This document shows positions 54,500 through 64,000 of a stretch of 64,000 bases of DNA, piece after piece. This DNA is from Semisulcospira habei. Its lineage: Eukaryota; Mollusca; Gastropoda; Semisulcospiridae. Location: NCBI GenBank assembly GCA_036245525.1, contig BTPG01000007.1, positions 125,329,815-125,393,814 of the forward strand, read 5' to 3'. The position numbers and the translations under genes were made by a program. The first letter of the stretch is position 1, and every line of letters starts with the position of its first letter. Under the pieces are notes generated by a model. It did not search any database. It had not been told where the DNA came from and worked only from the letters and a program-made list of their open reading frames with translations.

Positions 54500-55625
54500 A
54501 GTATTTGTATTCTCATTTTTGGCTCCCAAAACAAAAGTATGTTATCGGCCAGTGGTCGTCTGTAAGCTGTCGTCCATGGTAAACTTAAAGCACGTTGGCA
54601 TTTTCTCGGAGACTATTCAAGCTACAGTCTGCAAACTTGGCCCAAGGATGCTTTGTGGCAAGACCTTTCTAAACATAATTTCAGTGACCTCTCACAAAGG
54701 TCAAGGTCACAGGAGATGAAAGCCAAAAATGGATATATTTTGACAATTTATTTTTTCTCAAGTACTGTTCACAACTTCAAACCCAAACTTGGTACAACTA
54801 CAAGGATACCTGATGGTAAGACCTTTCTAAGCATATTTATGCGCACACTTTTCGGAAAGGTCATGGGTCACAAGATCAGGAAATGTGTCGAAAAAATGGT
54901 CATATTTTTACAAAAGATTTTGTTTGCTCAAATACTATTTACAACTTCAAACCAGAACTTTGTACAAAGATACCTGATGGTAAGGCCTTTTCTATGCATA
55001 CTAATTTGGTTGATCCCTTGGAAAGGTCAAGGGTCATGAGCTCAAGAAATGGGTCCAAAATAGCCATATTTTGACAAAAGATTTTTTTTTTTTTTTTTCT
55101 CAAATGCTATTCACAAACTTCAAACTTGCTGATGGTAACACCTATCTATGCACACAAATTTGGATGACCCCTCGGAAAGGTCACAGGAAATAGGTTTTTA
55201 AAAAAACCAACCATATTTTGACCAGAGATGTTTTTTTTTCTCAAATACTACTAACAATGCCAAACAGAAACTTGCTATAGAGATACCTGATGGTAAAACC
55301 TATCTGTGCATACTAATTTGGATGACCCCTTGGAAAAGGTCAAAGGTCACAACAGGTCAGTGTAAAATGCCAATTGTAGTTATCAACATTTTGGCAAACT
55401 TTTCAATAAAATTTGGCACAAAGGTAGCTGATAAGACCTTCCTAGGTATCCTAATTTAGTCTACTCATCACGAAGGTCAAGGGGTTTTACAGATGTGTGA
55501 AAACTGATTAAATTTTGAGAAAACGTGGATTTTGTTAGTGCAGAAGCCATCCCAAAATTTTTACTTCTTGTCAGACGTGTGGATCGGCCATACACATGAG
55601 CCATAAGGGCTTTGCCTTTCTTGTT
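54500..55625. repeat. ~157-bp tandem array, part 1
   Basis: Units carry AACTTGGTACA-type sequence, ATACCTGATGGTAAGACC, CTAATTTGG, GAAAGGTCAAGGGTCACA and CATATTTTGACAAA. AGGTCA-type double half-sites recur near 54698, 54858, 55024 and 55337. A further degenerate block lies at 55920-56140. Confidence 0.85.
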
Positions 55626-56140
55626 TAATGTTTAGTGAAATTTAAAAAATGCACCATGCTCATAATGGACTACATTTTGCCAAAATATGTTAAGATTTCA
55701 TGAAAAAAATAAACAATGTCTGAATTTTTCCTACACACAAACAATGGTGTGGGTTGTGCGGGACCCATACTTTTTAACCTTCTCTGCATATCGTGATGAA
55801 ACTTGCATGGAGTACATCCTGGGTCTTCGAGATCCATGATTCTCAAATAGTCGTTTCACTAGATATACTTTGCTGTACATCATGGGTTTCCAGTGACCAA
55901 TGGTTTTCAAAGAGCCATTTGTTGGCTCACGTGTGAAGCAAAAGTGAGTATGTTTTGGGCCAGTCGTCCGTGGTAAACTTTAACGTTGGCATTTTCTTGG
56001 AGACCATTCAAGTCAGATTTTTCAACCTTGGCACAAGGATACTTTGTGGCAAGACCTTTCTAAACATGCCAGTTTGAGTCCCCTCTCACAAAGGTCAAGG
56101 TGACGGGATATTTTGACATAATTTATTTTTTATCAAATAC

Positions 56141-57485
56141 TTAAAGGAGCACGACCGACCTTTTTTAATGCTTCAGTTCGCAAAAAGCTTTTACTGGGCT
56201 TCAGTATACATACCAAATGCTTTCTTTCGTCCGTTCAAAGCGAAAGAGGCCACCGGAATCGTGCGGCTGGACCCGGTCAAAAGATTGCTTCCGATAGATG
56301 ATCAGGAAGCTGACGTCATAACTATTCTATACGACCTTAGGTCATCTGCATAATTATAACCAATCGGAGACAAGATGTCGGATGAACCAGCGAAGAAAAA
56401 AAGAAAGTATCAGTCGACTCACGCCGGCCGACAATGACAGACTCGTAATTAAAGAGAAGAAAGAGAGAGAGAGACAAGATACCCCTAAGTAGAACTGACA
56501 TCGGACAAAGGAATATAGAGCTTGGCTTGACCGCCCATCTGGAATTTGTCGCTTTCTTGCTATGTGAAACAGTAAGTAATCCGGTTACGATCTTTGTCGA
56601 TCTTCCTGTAGTTTTACGAGCGCTAGAGACTGCGAATTCATGATCTTCAGTAGAATTTATCTCTTGCTGATTTGCAAGATTTTAAACCTGTTTTATCATG
56701 AAGTTACGAGCTAGTTCATCAGATTTTATGCTGCAAGGATCAGACAACTACGGCCTGTGTGTCAAAATTGCGGCACTGGCTGCCGACATCGATGGTCGTG
56801 ACATGTTTTTGTCTGTGCGGGCTCTCATTCACAGATGTAGTGTTTCTGCTGCGACATATGGTGCATTTGTCGTTTCCAGAGATGCTTTCAGTTACGTAGA
56901 CTTCGATGTGTGTGATGTGAAACTGCAATGCAGAAATGGGTATAAGTGGGTGAAATACCACGTTCTGTTTTGTGACGCTGGCTCAGTCGCCGGCTTGGCG
57001 CGGAGACCGAGTCGAACTTGAAGCCACGCCCACAGCATGATTTGCCCGTTACTCAGGGCAGCAGGTCAAGCGGAACCCGCATTGATTTTGACAGCATAGC
57101 GAATAAGTGGAAAATTTATTTTACATTCTCGTGGAAAATTATGTCAAAGGGATGCCGGAGAACATCAGTACATGTCTACACTGACGCGTATAACGATGAC
57201 CACCTCCGTCGTCTGCAGTATCGATTGATCGGGTTCTGCTTTGTGATGTAGGCTAGTTAATATGCACAAATTCAAAACGAGGCCGATGCAGACGATAATT
57301 TGCACCCTCGTGTACAAAAACAACACACCCATCAAACGATGAATTTCGACATTTGGCATTGTATTTACATCATAAAGTTCTAAGTTAGTACACAAAGGAC
57401 CCATACATAATACTGTCAGCAGTATCTGTTGCAGACAGTTTTCCGACTGTGTTGAGATGATTAAACCTGGGGAGAATCGCTTTAA
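56141..57485 (+). mobile_element. TTAA-flanked DNA element in the array
   Basis: TTAA at 56141-56144 and 57482-57485. The array continues across it (CAAATAC before, CAACTTCAAACCC after), so it is an insertion. Ends read AGGAGCACGACC and GAATCGCT. It contains codons MSDEPAKKKRKYQSTH at 56375 in a broken frame and a 107-codon ORF at 56698-57021 (residues SFLSVRAL-like, no known family). TTAA fits piggyBac or Kolobok classes. Confidence 0.65.
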
Positions 57486-57493
57486 CAACTTCA

Positions 57494-57880
57494 CCCCACC
57501 CGGGTCTGCCCTGGGGGACTTGGGTGGGGTTAGGTATTTTTTAGTTCCCAGGGTCACCCTGCTCATCCCCACAGGGTGGGTTTTTCTCCCTATTCTGGGG
57601 CATGTGTTTCTGTCTACCCTTTGTCCATTCACCTGTATTTGCCTTTTTAAAACTCTCCCTACTGTCTGCACTGCCTGGGTAGCTCTTGATATTGGATGTG
57701 TGTTGCTAAATGGTCTTAGCTTTATTTAGGCCCCATGTGTTAGGTTTATTTAACGTATTTGACCGGCTGGCGACATACATTCAATGTTCTGTTTTTTTTG
57801 GGGTTTTTTCACAAGCAGTGCAGGCACGTCCTGAGAAAGCCTTGTTGCTGTCGGGACGTTAAGCAATGTACAATCAAAAA
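57494..57880 (+). mobile_element. SINE, full length, plus strand
   Basis: 387 bp starting CCCCACCCGGGTCTGCC and ending GACGTTAAGCAATGTACAAT plus CAAAAA. The 15-bp target duplication GCTTTAACAACTTCA lies at 57479-57493 and 57881-57895. It landed across the right end of the TTAA element. Confidence 0.94.
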
Positions 57881-57885
57881 GCTTT

Positions 57886-58975
57886 AACAACTTCAAACCC
57901 AAGCTTGGTACAAAAATACCTGATGGTAAGACCTTTCTATGCATTCTAATAATAATAATAATACCGTTATTATATAGGCGCTTTTTCTCAATTTTGGGAA
58001 AATCGACTCAAAGCGCCGCGCCTGAAACCCAACACACACACTCACGAAACAAACGCGGATTTACGCCATTTAACACAAACACAGTACAAGACAAACGAAG
58101 GGCCAGTCAGCTACTGAAGTTACAGAGATTTTTGATCGCTTGTATTTGAAATTTGTAAAGTGGCCTGAGACCGGTACCAAAGTGAGTACCAAATTCTAAT
58201 TTGGTTGATCCCACAGAAAGGTCAAGGGTCACAAGAGCTCGGGGAAATAGGTGAAAAATGGCCATATTTTGACAAATGTTTTTTCTCAAATACTATTCAC
58301 AACTTTAAACCCACATATGGTATAGAGATACCTGATGGTAAGACCTGTCTATGCATACTAATTTGGATTACCCTCGGAAAGGTCAAGGGTCACGAAAGGC
58401 TCAGAGAATGCGTCCGAAATAGATAGATGGTTTTTCTCAAATATTATTCACAACTTTAAACCTAAACTTGCTTCAGAGATACCTGATGGGAAGATTTTTC
58501 TATGCACACTAATTTGGTTGATCCCTCCGAAAGATCAAGGGTCAAAAGAGCTCAGGAAATAGGTGAAAAATAGCCATATTTTGACAAGATGTTTTTTTCT
58601 CAAATACACTTCACAACTTCAAACCTAAATTTGATGCAGAGATACCTGATGGTAGACCTATCTATGCATACTAATTTGGATGAGCCCTTGGAAAGGTCAA
58701 GGGTCACAAGAGGCTGGCAAATGTGTGTAAAATGCCGATTTTTGATAAAATTGTAGGTATTAACATTTTTGCAAATGTTTCAGCCAAATTTGGTACAAAG
58801 CTGATGATAAAACCTTGTGCATACTAATTTAGTCGACACACCACAAAGGTCAAGGGTCACAGGGGGTTGACAGATGTGTGAAAAATGCTTACATTTTCAG
58901 AAAACAGAAACCACCCCTTGTCACAAAGGTCACACGTGTGTAAATCGGTCATACATGTGGGCCATAATGGCTTTG
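57886..58975. repeat. ~157-bp tandem array, part 2
   Basis: Same unit as 54500-55625. AGGTCAAGGGTCA occurs at 58219, 58380, 58694 and 58847, with AGATCAAGGGTCA at 58532; spacings are 152-162 bp. Confidence 0.85.
57951..58187 (-). repeat. TAT-tailed dispersed repeat, second copy
   Basis: Inverted relative to 12863-13172, with (ATT)n at its left end. ATTCTAAT on both sides is a likely target duplication in the array unit. Confidence 0.75.
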
Positions 58976-59800
58976 CCTTTCTTGTTTAGATAGTCCTTGC
59001 CGTACGTTGTATGTCTCCAGTGACACATGGTTTTCACAGTCCTTTTCCTATATTATATACTTTAGTGTACAGTGTGTGTCTCTAGTGACCCTCAGTTTTT
59101 CCAACTGCTTCATTAGATTGTACAGCTGTTGTTTATTTTTCCTTCATTTAGCAACAAAACAAAGTCAAAATGTAGGGGGTGGTAGAAAAACCTTTCATTA
59201 ACGAAGTCATAAATGCTTGTTGAAGTATTTTAAAAATTGACTGAATTATTTGCATTTATGTGCAAGTGGGGGGATTTTTTTTCCCCCAGGGTATACCATA
59301 GGGAAGGTTAAAGAGTATCATGAATATTCATGTCCGGATGATGTTGGTCCTACAGGACCCATACAGTTTGTGAAGAATCAAAGATGAGAGAATTGCATCT
59401 TCCCCAAATTTTTCCTTTGTTTTAATTTTGAAGGGTGTCAAAGTCCATGCAAAATCGACCAGTTTCTTCAAAAGGCAGTTGCAGAGTGTTTGAAATGCTT
59501 GTGAAGCACATTTGTTTTTAAATGAATATTTTAAAAACCATAACAAGTCTGAATCTGTAATGAAAAGCAGTCTTTATACCCAGTTGATACTATTATAAAC
59601 ACTAGCTACGTAAGCAAGCTGTTTTTCCCACTCACTTGTAAGAGCTGGTCATATTATGAGCAAATAAGGTTAGAAGTACATGTTTGGAAATAAGCTGAAA
59701 AGCTACCTTTCCTGATCCTCTCACATACATGTGCAATATTGCCATGCATAATGTTTACATCACAAAACGACAGATCATATTACGTCAGTGTTTCCTGTCC
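58976..59800. other. No gene seen
   Basis: AT-rich, short ORFs only. A likely boundary between the tandem array and the minus-strand LINE. Confidence 0.4.
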
Positions 59801-59875
59801 AAATGTGCTAATGGAAAATGTTCTACATCACCGAGATCCACTTTCTCTCTTGGCTTGACTTCGCGAACGAAGATT

Positions 59876-62800
59876 TTATAGGAGTTGCCCACGACGTCTG
59901 CAGGCTTGTTCGTGGATGCGGAGGCCAATCCGAGACAGGCAGGTTCGACCGCAGTGGCTGCAGGGGAAGGTCTGGCCAGGGTTCTGAGCTGCGGCATCTC
60001 TGTTTTTTCTCCTGAGCCGCTTGTCCTTAAGGCTAGCTCTGCGAGAGTCCTCAAAGGAGACAGCTGCCTTGTAAATGGTGGAGCGCCAGGTGTCACGGTC
60101 CGCAGCAAGCGAAGACCACTGGTGGTGGTCGATTTGGCAGGCACTAAGTGACTTCTTGAGACAGTCTTTGTATCTCTTCTTTGGTGCCCCTCTGTCACGG
60201 TGTCCAGTAGCAAGCTCGCCGAACAGGGTGATCTTTGGTAGGCGATGATCCTCCATCCTGGAGACATGCCCCGCCCAGCGGAGCTGTGTCCGCAGCAGCA
60301 AAGCCTCGCTGCTCACAGTTTCAGCCTGTTCAAGGACCTCGACGTTGGTGACATAGTCACTCCAGTGAATGCCCAGGATGGTACGCAGGCAGCGCTGGTG
60401 GAAGCGTTCGAGGAGTCGTAGTTGGCTGCGGTAGAGGGCCCAGGACTCGGAACCATACAGCAGGGTGGTGAGGACCACAGCTCTGTACACGCTGATCTTG
60501 GTGCCTGTTTTCAGCTGTTGATTGTGCCACACCCGCTTGAAAAGTCGCCCAAAAGCACTGTTCGCTTTTGCCAGCCTGCTGTCAAGCTCCTTGTCCAGCT
60601 TGGCGTCCGACGTGATAATGCAGCCAAGGTAAGTAAACTGGTGCACTGACTTTAGTTCAGACTCGCCAATGGTGATGTGAGGAGGGCGATACACTGTCTT
60701 GGGTGCCGGCTGATGGAGGACCTCTGTCTTTTTCAGACTGACCTCGAGTCCAAAGAGCTGGGCAGCATCTGCGAAGCAAGACGTGATGCGCTGCAGGGCT
60801 CTCTCTGTGTGTGCAACGAGGGCAGCATCATCAGCAAAAAGCAGCTCACGAATCAGTTGGTCTAGGGTTTTCGTGTGGGCCTGCAGTCGTCTGAGGTTGA
60901 ACAGGCTGCCATTGAGACGATACCTGATGTACACTGCATCGTCATCATCGAGGTCCACTGTGGCCTGCTTCAACATCATGCTAAAAAAGATGGTGAAGAG
61001 GGTCGGTGCCAGCACGCAGCCCTGCTTTACGCCGTTGAGAATAGGGAATGGTTCTGAGAGGTCATTGTTGAGTCTGACCTGGCCTTGCTGGTCCTCGTGT
61101 AGCTGGACAATCATGTTGAGGAACTTTGGGGGACAGCCAAGTCGCTCCAGGATCTGCCACATGCCTTGCCTGCTCACAGTGTCGAACGCTTTTGTTAGGT
61201 CGACAAATGTTACGTACAGCCCTTTGTTCTGCTCGCGGCACTTCTCCTGTAGCTGTCTCAGCACAAAGACCATATCGGTGGTGCTCCTGTTTGCTCTGAA
61301 GCCACACTGGCCCTCTGGGAGTTGGTCTTCAGCGATGGCAGGTACCAGCCGATTCAGGAGCAGCCTTGCAAGGATTTTCCCAGCAATGGACAGCAGGGTA
61401 ATTCCCCGATAGTTGGAACAGTCAGACTTCTCGCCTTTGTTCTTGTACAGGGTGATAACGACTGCGTCACGGAGATCTTTTGGTAGTGTTCCTTCCTCCC
61501 AGCAGCAGAGAAAGAGGTCATGGAGCTTGTTGTGCAGTGCTGTGCCTCCATGTTTCCAGATCTCTGGCGGTATTCCATCAATGCCTGCTGCTTTGCCACT
61601 CTTGAGCTGGTGGATGGCTGTGAGGGTCTCTTCAGCGGTGGGCGGTTCGTCCAATTCAACCTTTACTGGGAGGTGTGGGATTTGTAGGACGACTGCTTCT
61701 TGAACAGTGCGCTCAGCGCTGAAGAGGCTCTGAAAGTATTCCGACCAGCGGTTCAAGATGGAGGTATTATCTGTGAGGAGTGCCTGGCCATTCGCGCTTC
61801 GCAGGGGACTTTGTACCAGGTGCCTGGGGCCATACACTGCTTTCAGTGCTTCGTAGAAGCCCCTGTAGTCACCATTGTCAGCACAAAGCTGGGTCCTCTG
61901 TGCAAGTCTGGTCCACCACTCATTCTGGAGATCTCTGAGCTTGTGCTGGAGACTGCTGCAGACGAGGCGGAAGGCAGACTTCTTCACAGGGCAGGAAGGC
62001 TGGGCTAGGTGGGCCTGATGGGCGGCTCTTTTTTTTGCTAGGTGTTCCTGGATCTCTACATCGTTTTCGTCAAACCAGTCTTTGTTCTTCTTTCTGGCGA
62101 AACCCAAGACTTCTGCAGAGGATTTTGCAATAGCAGTTTTCAGTTGTTCCCAAAGTGTTTCAGGGGAGGAGTCTACTGGGTCCGCTGTGTCTTTGAGCCT
62201 GCGCTGTAAATCTGTCTGAAAGGCAGCTTTCACATCGTCACGCTGAAGGCTGGCAACATCAAGCTTTTTCTTGGGGGGCCCCCATTTCTTGGGTTTTGGC
62301 TTGAAGTGGAGCCTGAGTTTGCAGCGGACAAGGCGGTGGTCAGTGTGGCACTCTGCGCTGGGCATCACTCTGGTGAGGAGGACGTCACTGCGGTCCCTCT
62401 GACGCACTAGGACATAGTCGATAAGGTGCCAGTGCTTGGAGCGAGGATGCATCCAGGTGGTCTTTCGACTGTCCTTTTGCTGAAAAGTAGTGTTGGTGAT
62501 GACCAGTTGCTGCTCCGCACAGAACTCCAATAGTAGGCGGCCATTGTCATTGCAGTTCCCCACGCCATGCTTGCCGAGGACTCCTTTCCAGGCTTCAGAG
62601 TCCTGGCCCACTCTGGCGTTGAAGTCGCCAAGGATGATGACTTTGTCGTCTGCAGGGGTACTCTGTAGGAGGCTGCGCAGGTCAGTGTAAAACTTGTCCT
62701 TTTCAGCAGGCTCTGCCAGGAGGGTTGGGGAGTACACACTGAGAAGGGTGACGTGCTGCTGGTGTCTCAGTGGGAGGCGCATGGACATGATGCGGTCTGA

Positions 62801-63139
62801 GTGGCCCGTTGGTAGGTTTTCCAGCTTAGTCGCAATGGATGTCTTGACCATGAAACCCACGCCTGAAAGCCGTCTTTCTGATGCAGGCCTGCCTGACCAG
62901 TAGAGGGTGTACCCAGCACCAAGTTCTTGGAGGCTGCCTTCGTCCGGAAGGCGTACTTCGCTGAGCGCGGCGATGTCGATGTTTAACCTCCGCAATTCAT
63001 GGGCAATGAGGGCGGAGCGACGTTCAGGGCGTCCGCTGTCTGCTTTGTCGAGCATGGTTCGGACGTTCCAGCATGCTACGTTGAGTCCGGTCGTGGTCGT
63101 CATGAGAGTGGATCCGTTATTTTTTCTTGTTTCCAGCAT
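59876..63139 (-). CDS. LINE endonuclease/reverse transcriptase, intact ORF
   Basis: 1087 codons without a stop. An N-terminal APE-type endonuclease (LNVACWNVRTM, ALSEVRLPDEG, ILGDFNARVGQ, CHTDHRLVRC) is followed by a linker. The reverse transcriptase comes next (KAAGIDGIPPEIWKHGG, YRGITLLSIAGKI, FRANRSTTDMV, FVDLTKAFDTV, GVKQGCVLAPTLF, LLFADDAALVAH, YLGCIIT), then the RWAGHVSRM segment and a C-terminal CSHCGRTCLS...HEQAC zinc finger. All catalytic acidic residues are present. It nicks target DNA and copies its own RNA in the nucleus (family knowledge). The start at 63139 lies inside a 65-bp tandem duplication; the natural start is probably the next ATG at 63103. This is the only apparently functional LINE ORF in the window. 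Confidence 0.93.
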   Translation of the reverse strand: MLETRKNNGSTLMTTTTGLNVACWNVRTMLDKADSGRPERRSALIAHELRRLNIDIAALSEVRLPDEGSLQELGAGYTLYWSGRPASERRLSGVGFMVKTSIATKLENLPTGHSDRIMSMRLPLRHQQHVTLLSVYSPTLLAEPAEKDKFYTDLRSLLQSTPADDKVIILGDFNARVGQDSEAWKGVLGKHGVGNCNDNGRLLLEFCAEQQLVITNTTFQQKDSRKTTWMHPRSKHWHLIDYVLVRQRDRSDVLLTRVMPSAECHTDHRLVRCKLRLHFKPKPKKWGPPKKKLDVASLQRDDVKAAFQTDLQRRLKDTADPVDSSPETLWEQLKTAIAKSSAEVLGFARKKNKDWFDENDVEIQEHLAKKRAAHQAHLAQPSCPVKKSAFRLVCSSLQHKLRDLQNEWWTRLAQRTQLCADNGDYRGFYEALKAVYGPRHLVQSPLRSANGQALLTDNTSILNRWSEYFQSLFSAERTVQEAVVLQIPHLPVKVELDEPPTAEETLTAIHQLKSGKAAGIDGIPPEIWKHGGTALHNKLHDLFLCCWEEGTLPKDLRDAVVITLYKNKGEKSDCSNYRGITLLSIAGKILARLLLNRLVPAIAEDQLPEGQCGFRANRSTTDMVFVLRQLQEKCREQNKGLYVTFVDLTKAFDTVSRQGMWQILERLGCPPKFLNMIVQLHEDQQGQVRLNNDLSEPFPILNGVKQGCVLAPTLFTIFFSMMLKQATVDLDDDDAVYIRYRLNGSLFNLRRLQAHTKTLDQLIRELLFADDAALVAHTERALQRITSCFADAAQLFGLEVSLKKTEVLHQPAPKTVYRPPHITIGESELKSVHQFTYLGCIITSDAKLDKELDSRLAKANSAFGRLFKRVWHNQQLKTGTKISVYRAVVLTTLLYGSESWALYRSQLRLLERFHQRCLRTILGIHWSDYVTNVEVLEQAETVSSEALLLRTQLRWAGHVSRMEDHRLPKITLFGELATGHRDRGAPKKRYKDCLKKSLSACQIDHHQWSSLAADRDTWRSTIYKAAVSFEDSRRASLKDKRLRRKNRDAAAQNPGQTFPCSHCGRTCLSRIGLRIHEQACRRRGQLL

Positions 63140-63195
63140 GCTACGTTGAGTCCGGTCGTGGTCGTCATGAGAGTGGATCCGTTATTCTTTCTTGT
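63066..63195 (-). repeat. 65-bp tandem duplication at LINE-C start codon
   Basis: 63066-63130 and 63131-63195 are the same 65-bp unit with one difference. It contains the region of the ORF start (ATGACGACCACGACCGGAC). Confidence 0.92.
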
Positions 63196-63821
63196 TTTTT
63201 GACCGCAGGAGAAGATGCCCGTTGACCGCGGCTAGCCAACTGGGGTTGCGAGGGGACGAGCTTTGGTTAGGCCACCTTTTCTAGGCCCCTCTCCGTGTGG
63301 AGCAAGCAGTGCTGTCCCTAGAGAAGGCTGCTTGGTCGTTCAGGGTGTGCCGAGTGATGTTGTCATCCCCAGGTCAACATCAGGCGACCAATATCCTGAA
63401 CCGCCTGCATGCAGGTTTGAGACTGCGGCTTCCAGTGACATCTTTCACCTGCCGTTTCGCCCCTCGCCCGTCGCTACAGGACTTGGAATGGTCAGTGTCA
63501 TGGTCCGTGGACGTTTCCTAAAGCCTGCGCGGTGGAGCTTTTTGGTGGAGTGCAGTGTGCGCAGTACTGGCCCCACCCTTTAAACCCTTGGTTCATCTGC
63601 CATGGCCTAGCAAGCTGGGACGATGGCATCGAGGTCCTCGGGTCGTAGGTTTTATATCAGACTGTCCTTGTCCTAGTCTCTGGCTCAAAAGCCTTCCCCG
63701 GAGACGCAGGGGTTTTGATGTCAGGGGTTTCCTCCCTTAGCCTTTCCGCAGCCAAGCGGCCAGGCCTGCAAGGCAACAGGCGACTCGTGGAGGGCGGGGT
63801 CGTCTATGTCCCGTGCAGATC

Positions 63822-63905
63822 CTTCTGTAAGTACTATAATGTAGCTTGCATAATTATGGCAGTGTACAAATTTGAAGCTTTTAGCCTCAGTATGATATGG
63901 GTTAA
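63822..63905 (-). repeat. TTAA-ended repeat E
   Basis: Inverted copy of the repeat at 21631: CTGTAAGTACTATAATGTAG ... GCCTCAGTATGATATGGGTTAA. Confidence 0.65.
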
Positions 63906-64000
63906 GTAACACCTGCCATTACACATTCATTTCATTGCCAGTTTACATGCAAGTACTTGGAAACCTTGGGCAGTGGGCAGATCCACTTTAGAGAGGAACT
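63906..64000. other. No feature seen
   Basis: Short unique-looking end of the window. Confidence 0.4.

Larger units (their letters stand above)
59800..63821 (-). mobile_element. LINE-C, near full length
   Basis: Contains the ORF above plus a GC-rich 5' UTR (63196-63821) with GGTGGCCTAACCAAAGCTCG and GTTGGCTAGCCGCGGTCAAC. The boundaries are estimates. The 5' side abuts repeat E (63822-63905). The 3' end is probably near 59800, and no target duplication was found. Confidence 0.7.

Noticed and set aside
1..64000. CRISPR array, rRNA operon, bacterial operons or prophage
   Set aside because: The repeats are dispersed or tandem satellites without spacer structure, and the genes are spliced eukaryotic genes.

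Overview
The window is eukaryotic, intron-containing genomic DNA, most likely from a marine mollusc or another lophotrochozoan. The clues are metazoan UNC119 and SRSF1 genes with phase-consistent GT-AG introns, many non-LTR retrotransposons, SINEs with (AATC)n tails, and very many short TTAA-flanked hairpin elements. The species assignment is inference from gene and repeat content only.

Two host genes lie head to head. UNC119 (minus strand, five coding exons from 38464 down to 10446, 225 residues) encodes a lipid-binding carrier of myristoylated proteins. SRSF1 (plus strand, four coding exons from 40101 to 50608, 222 residues) encodes the SR-family splicing factor. Their start codons are about 1.6 kb apart. 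Downstream of the SRSF1 stop, good splice signals delimit untranslated exons at 51801-52824, 53076-53506 and from 53549. These exons are packed with GGAT/GGA, the triplet recognised by SRSF1's own second RRM, while the introns between them are not. I regard this as the most interesting signal in the window: a candidate autoregulatory module.

The rest is mobile DNA. 1-10400 (downstream of UNC119) and the UNC119 introns hold at least four families of short palindromic elements, many with TTAA...CCC/GGG...TTAA ends typical of piggyBac-type MITEs, plus a 388-bp SINE whose insertions are proven by target-site duplications. UNC119 intron 1 (13312-38298) is a museum of nested insertions. A LINE with an RNase H-like region is split by a 9.97-kb TIR element (26550-36516) with a 4-bp target duplication. 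That element contains a 4.1-kb gag-only LTR retrotransposon (27847-31994) and an L2-like LINE (about 32337-35455), and the L2 LINE is itself split by a SINE (34738-35127). SRSF1 intron 2 carries two decayed piggyBac-like elements, a 2.06-kb TIR element with a recurring TGACGTTCGA-type motif, and an L2-like LINE tail.

The right end (54500-59000) is a roughly 157-bp tandem array with an AGGTCA-type direct repeat in nearly every unit. It is broken by a TTAA element, a SINE and a TAT-tailed repeat. It is followed on the minus strand by a LINE with an intact 1087-codon endonuclease/reverse transcriptase ORF (59876-63139). No CRISPR array, bacterial operon, rRNA or convincing tRNA gene was seen.
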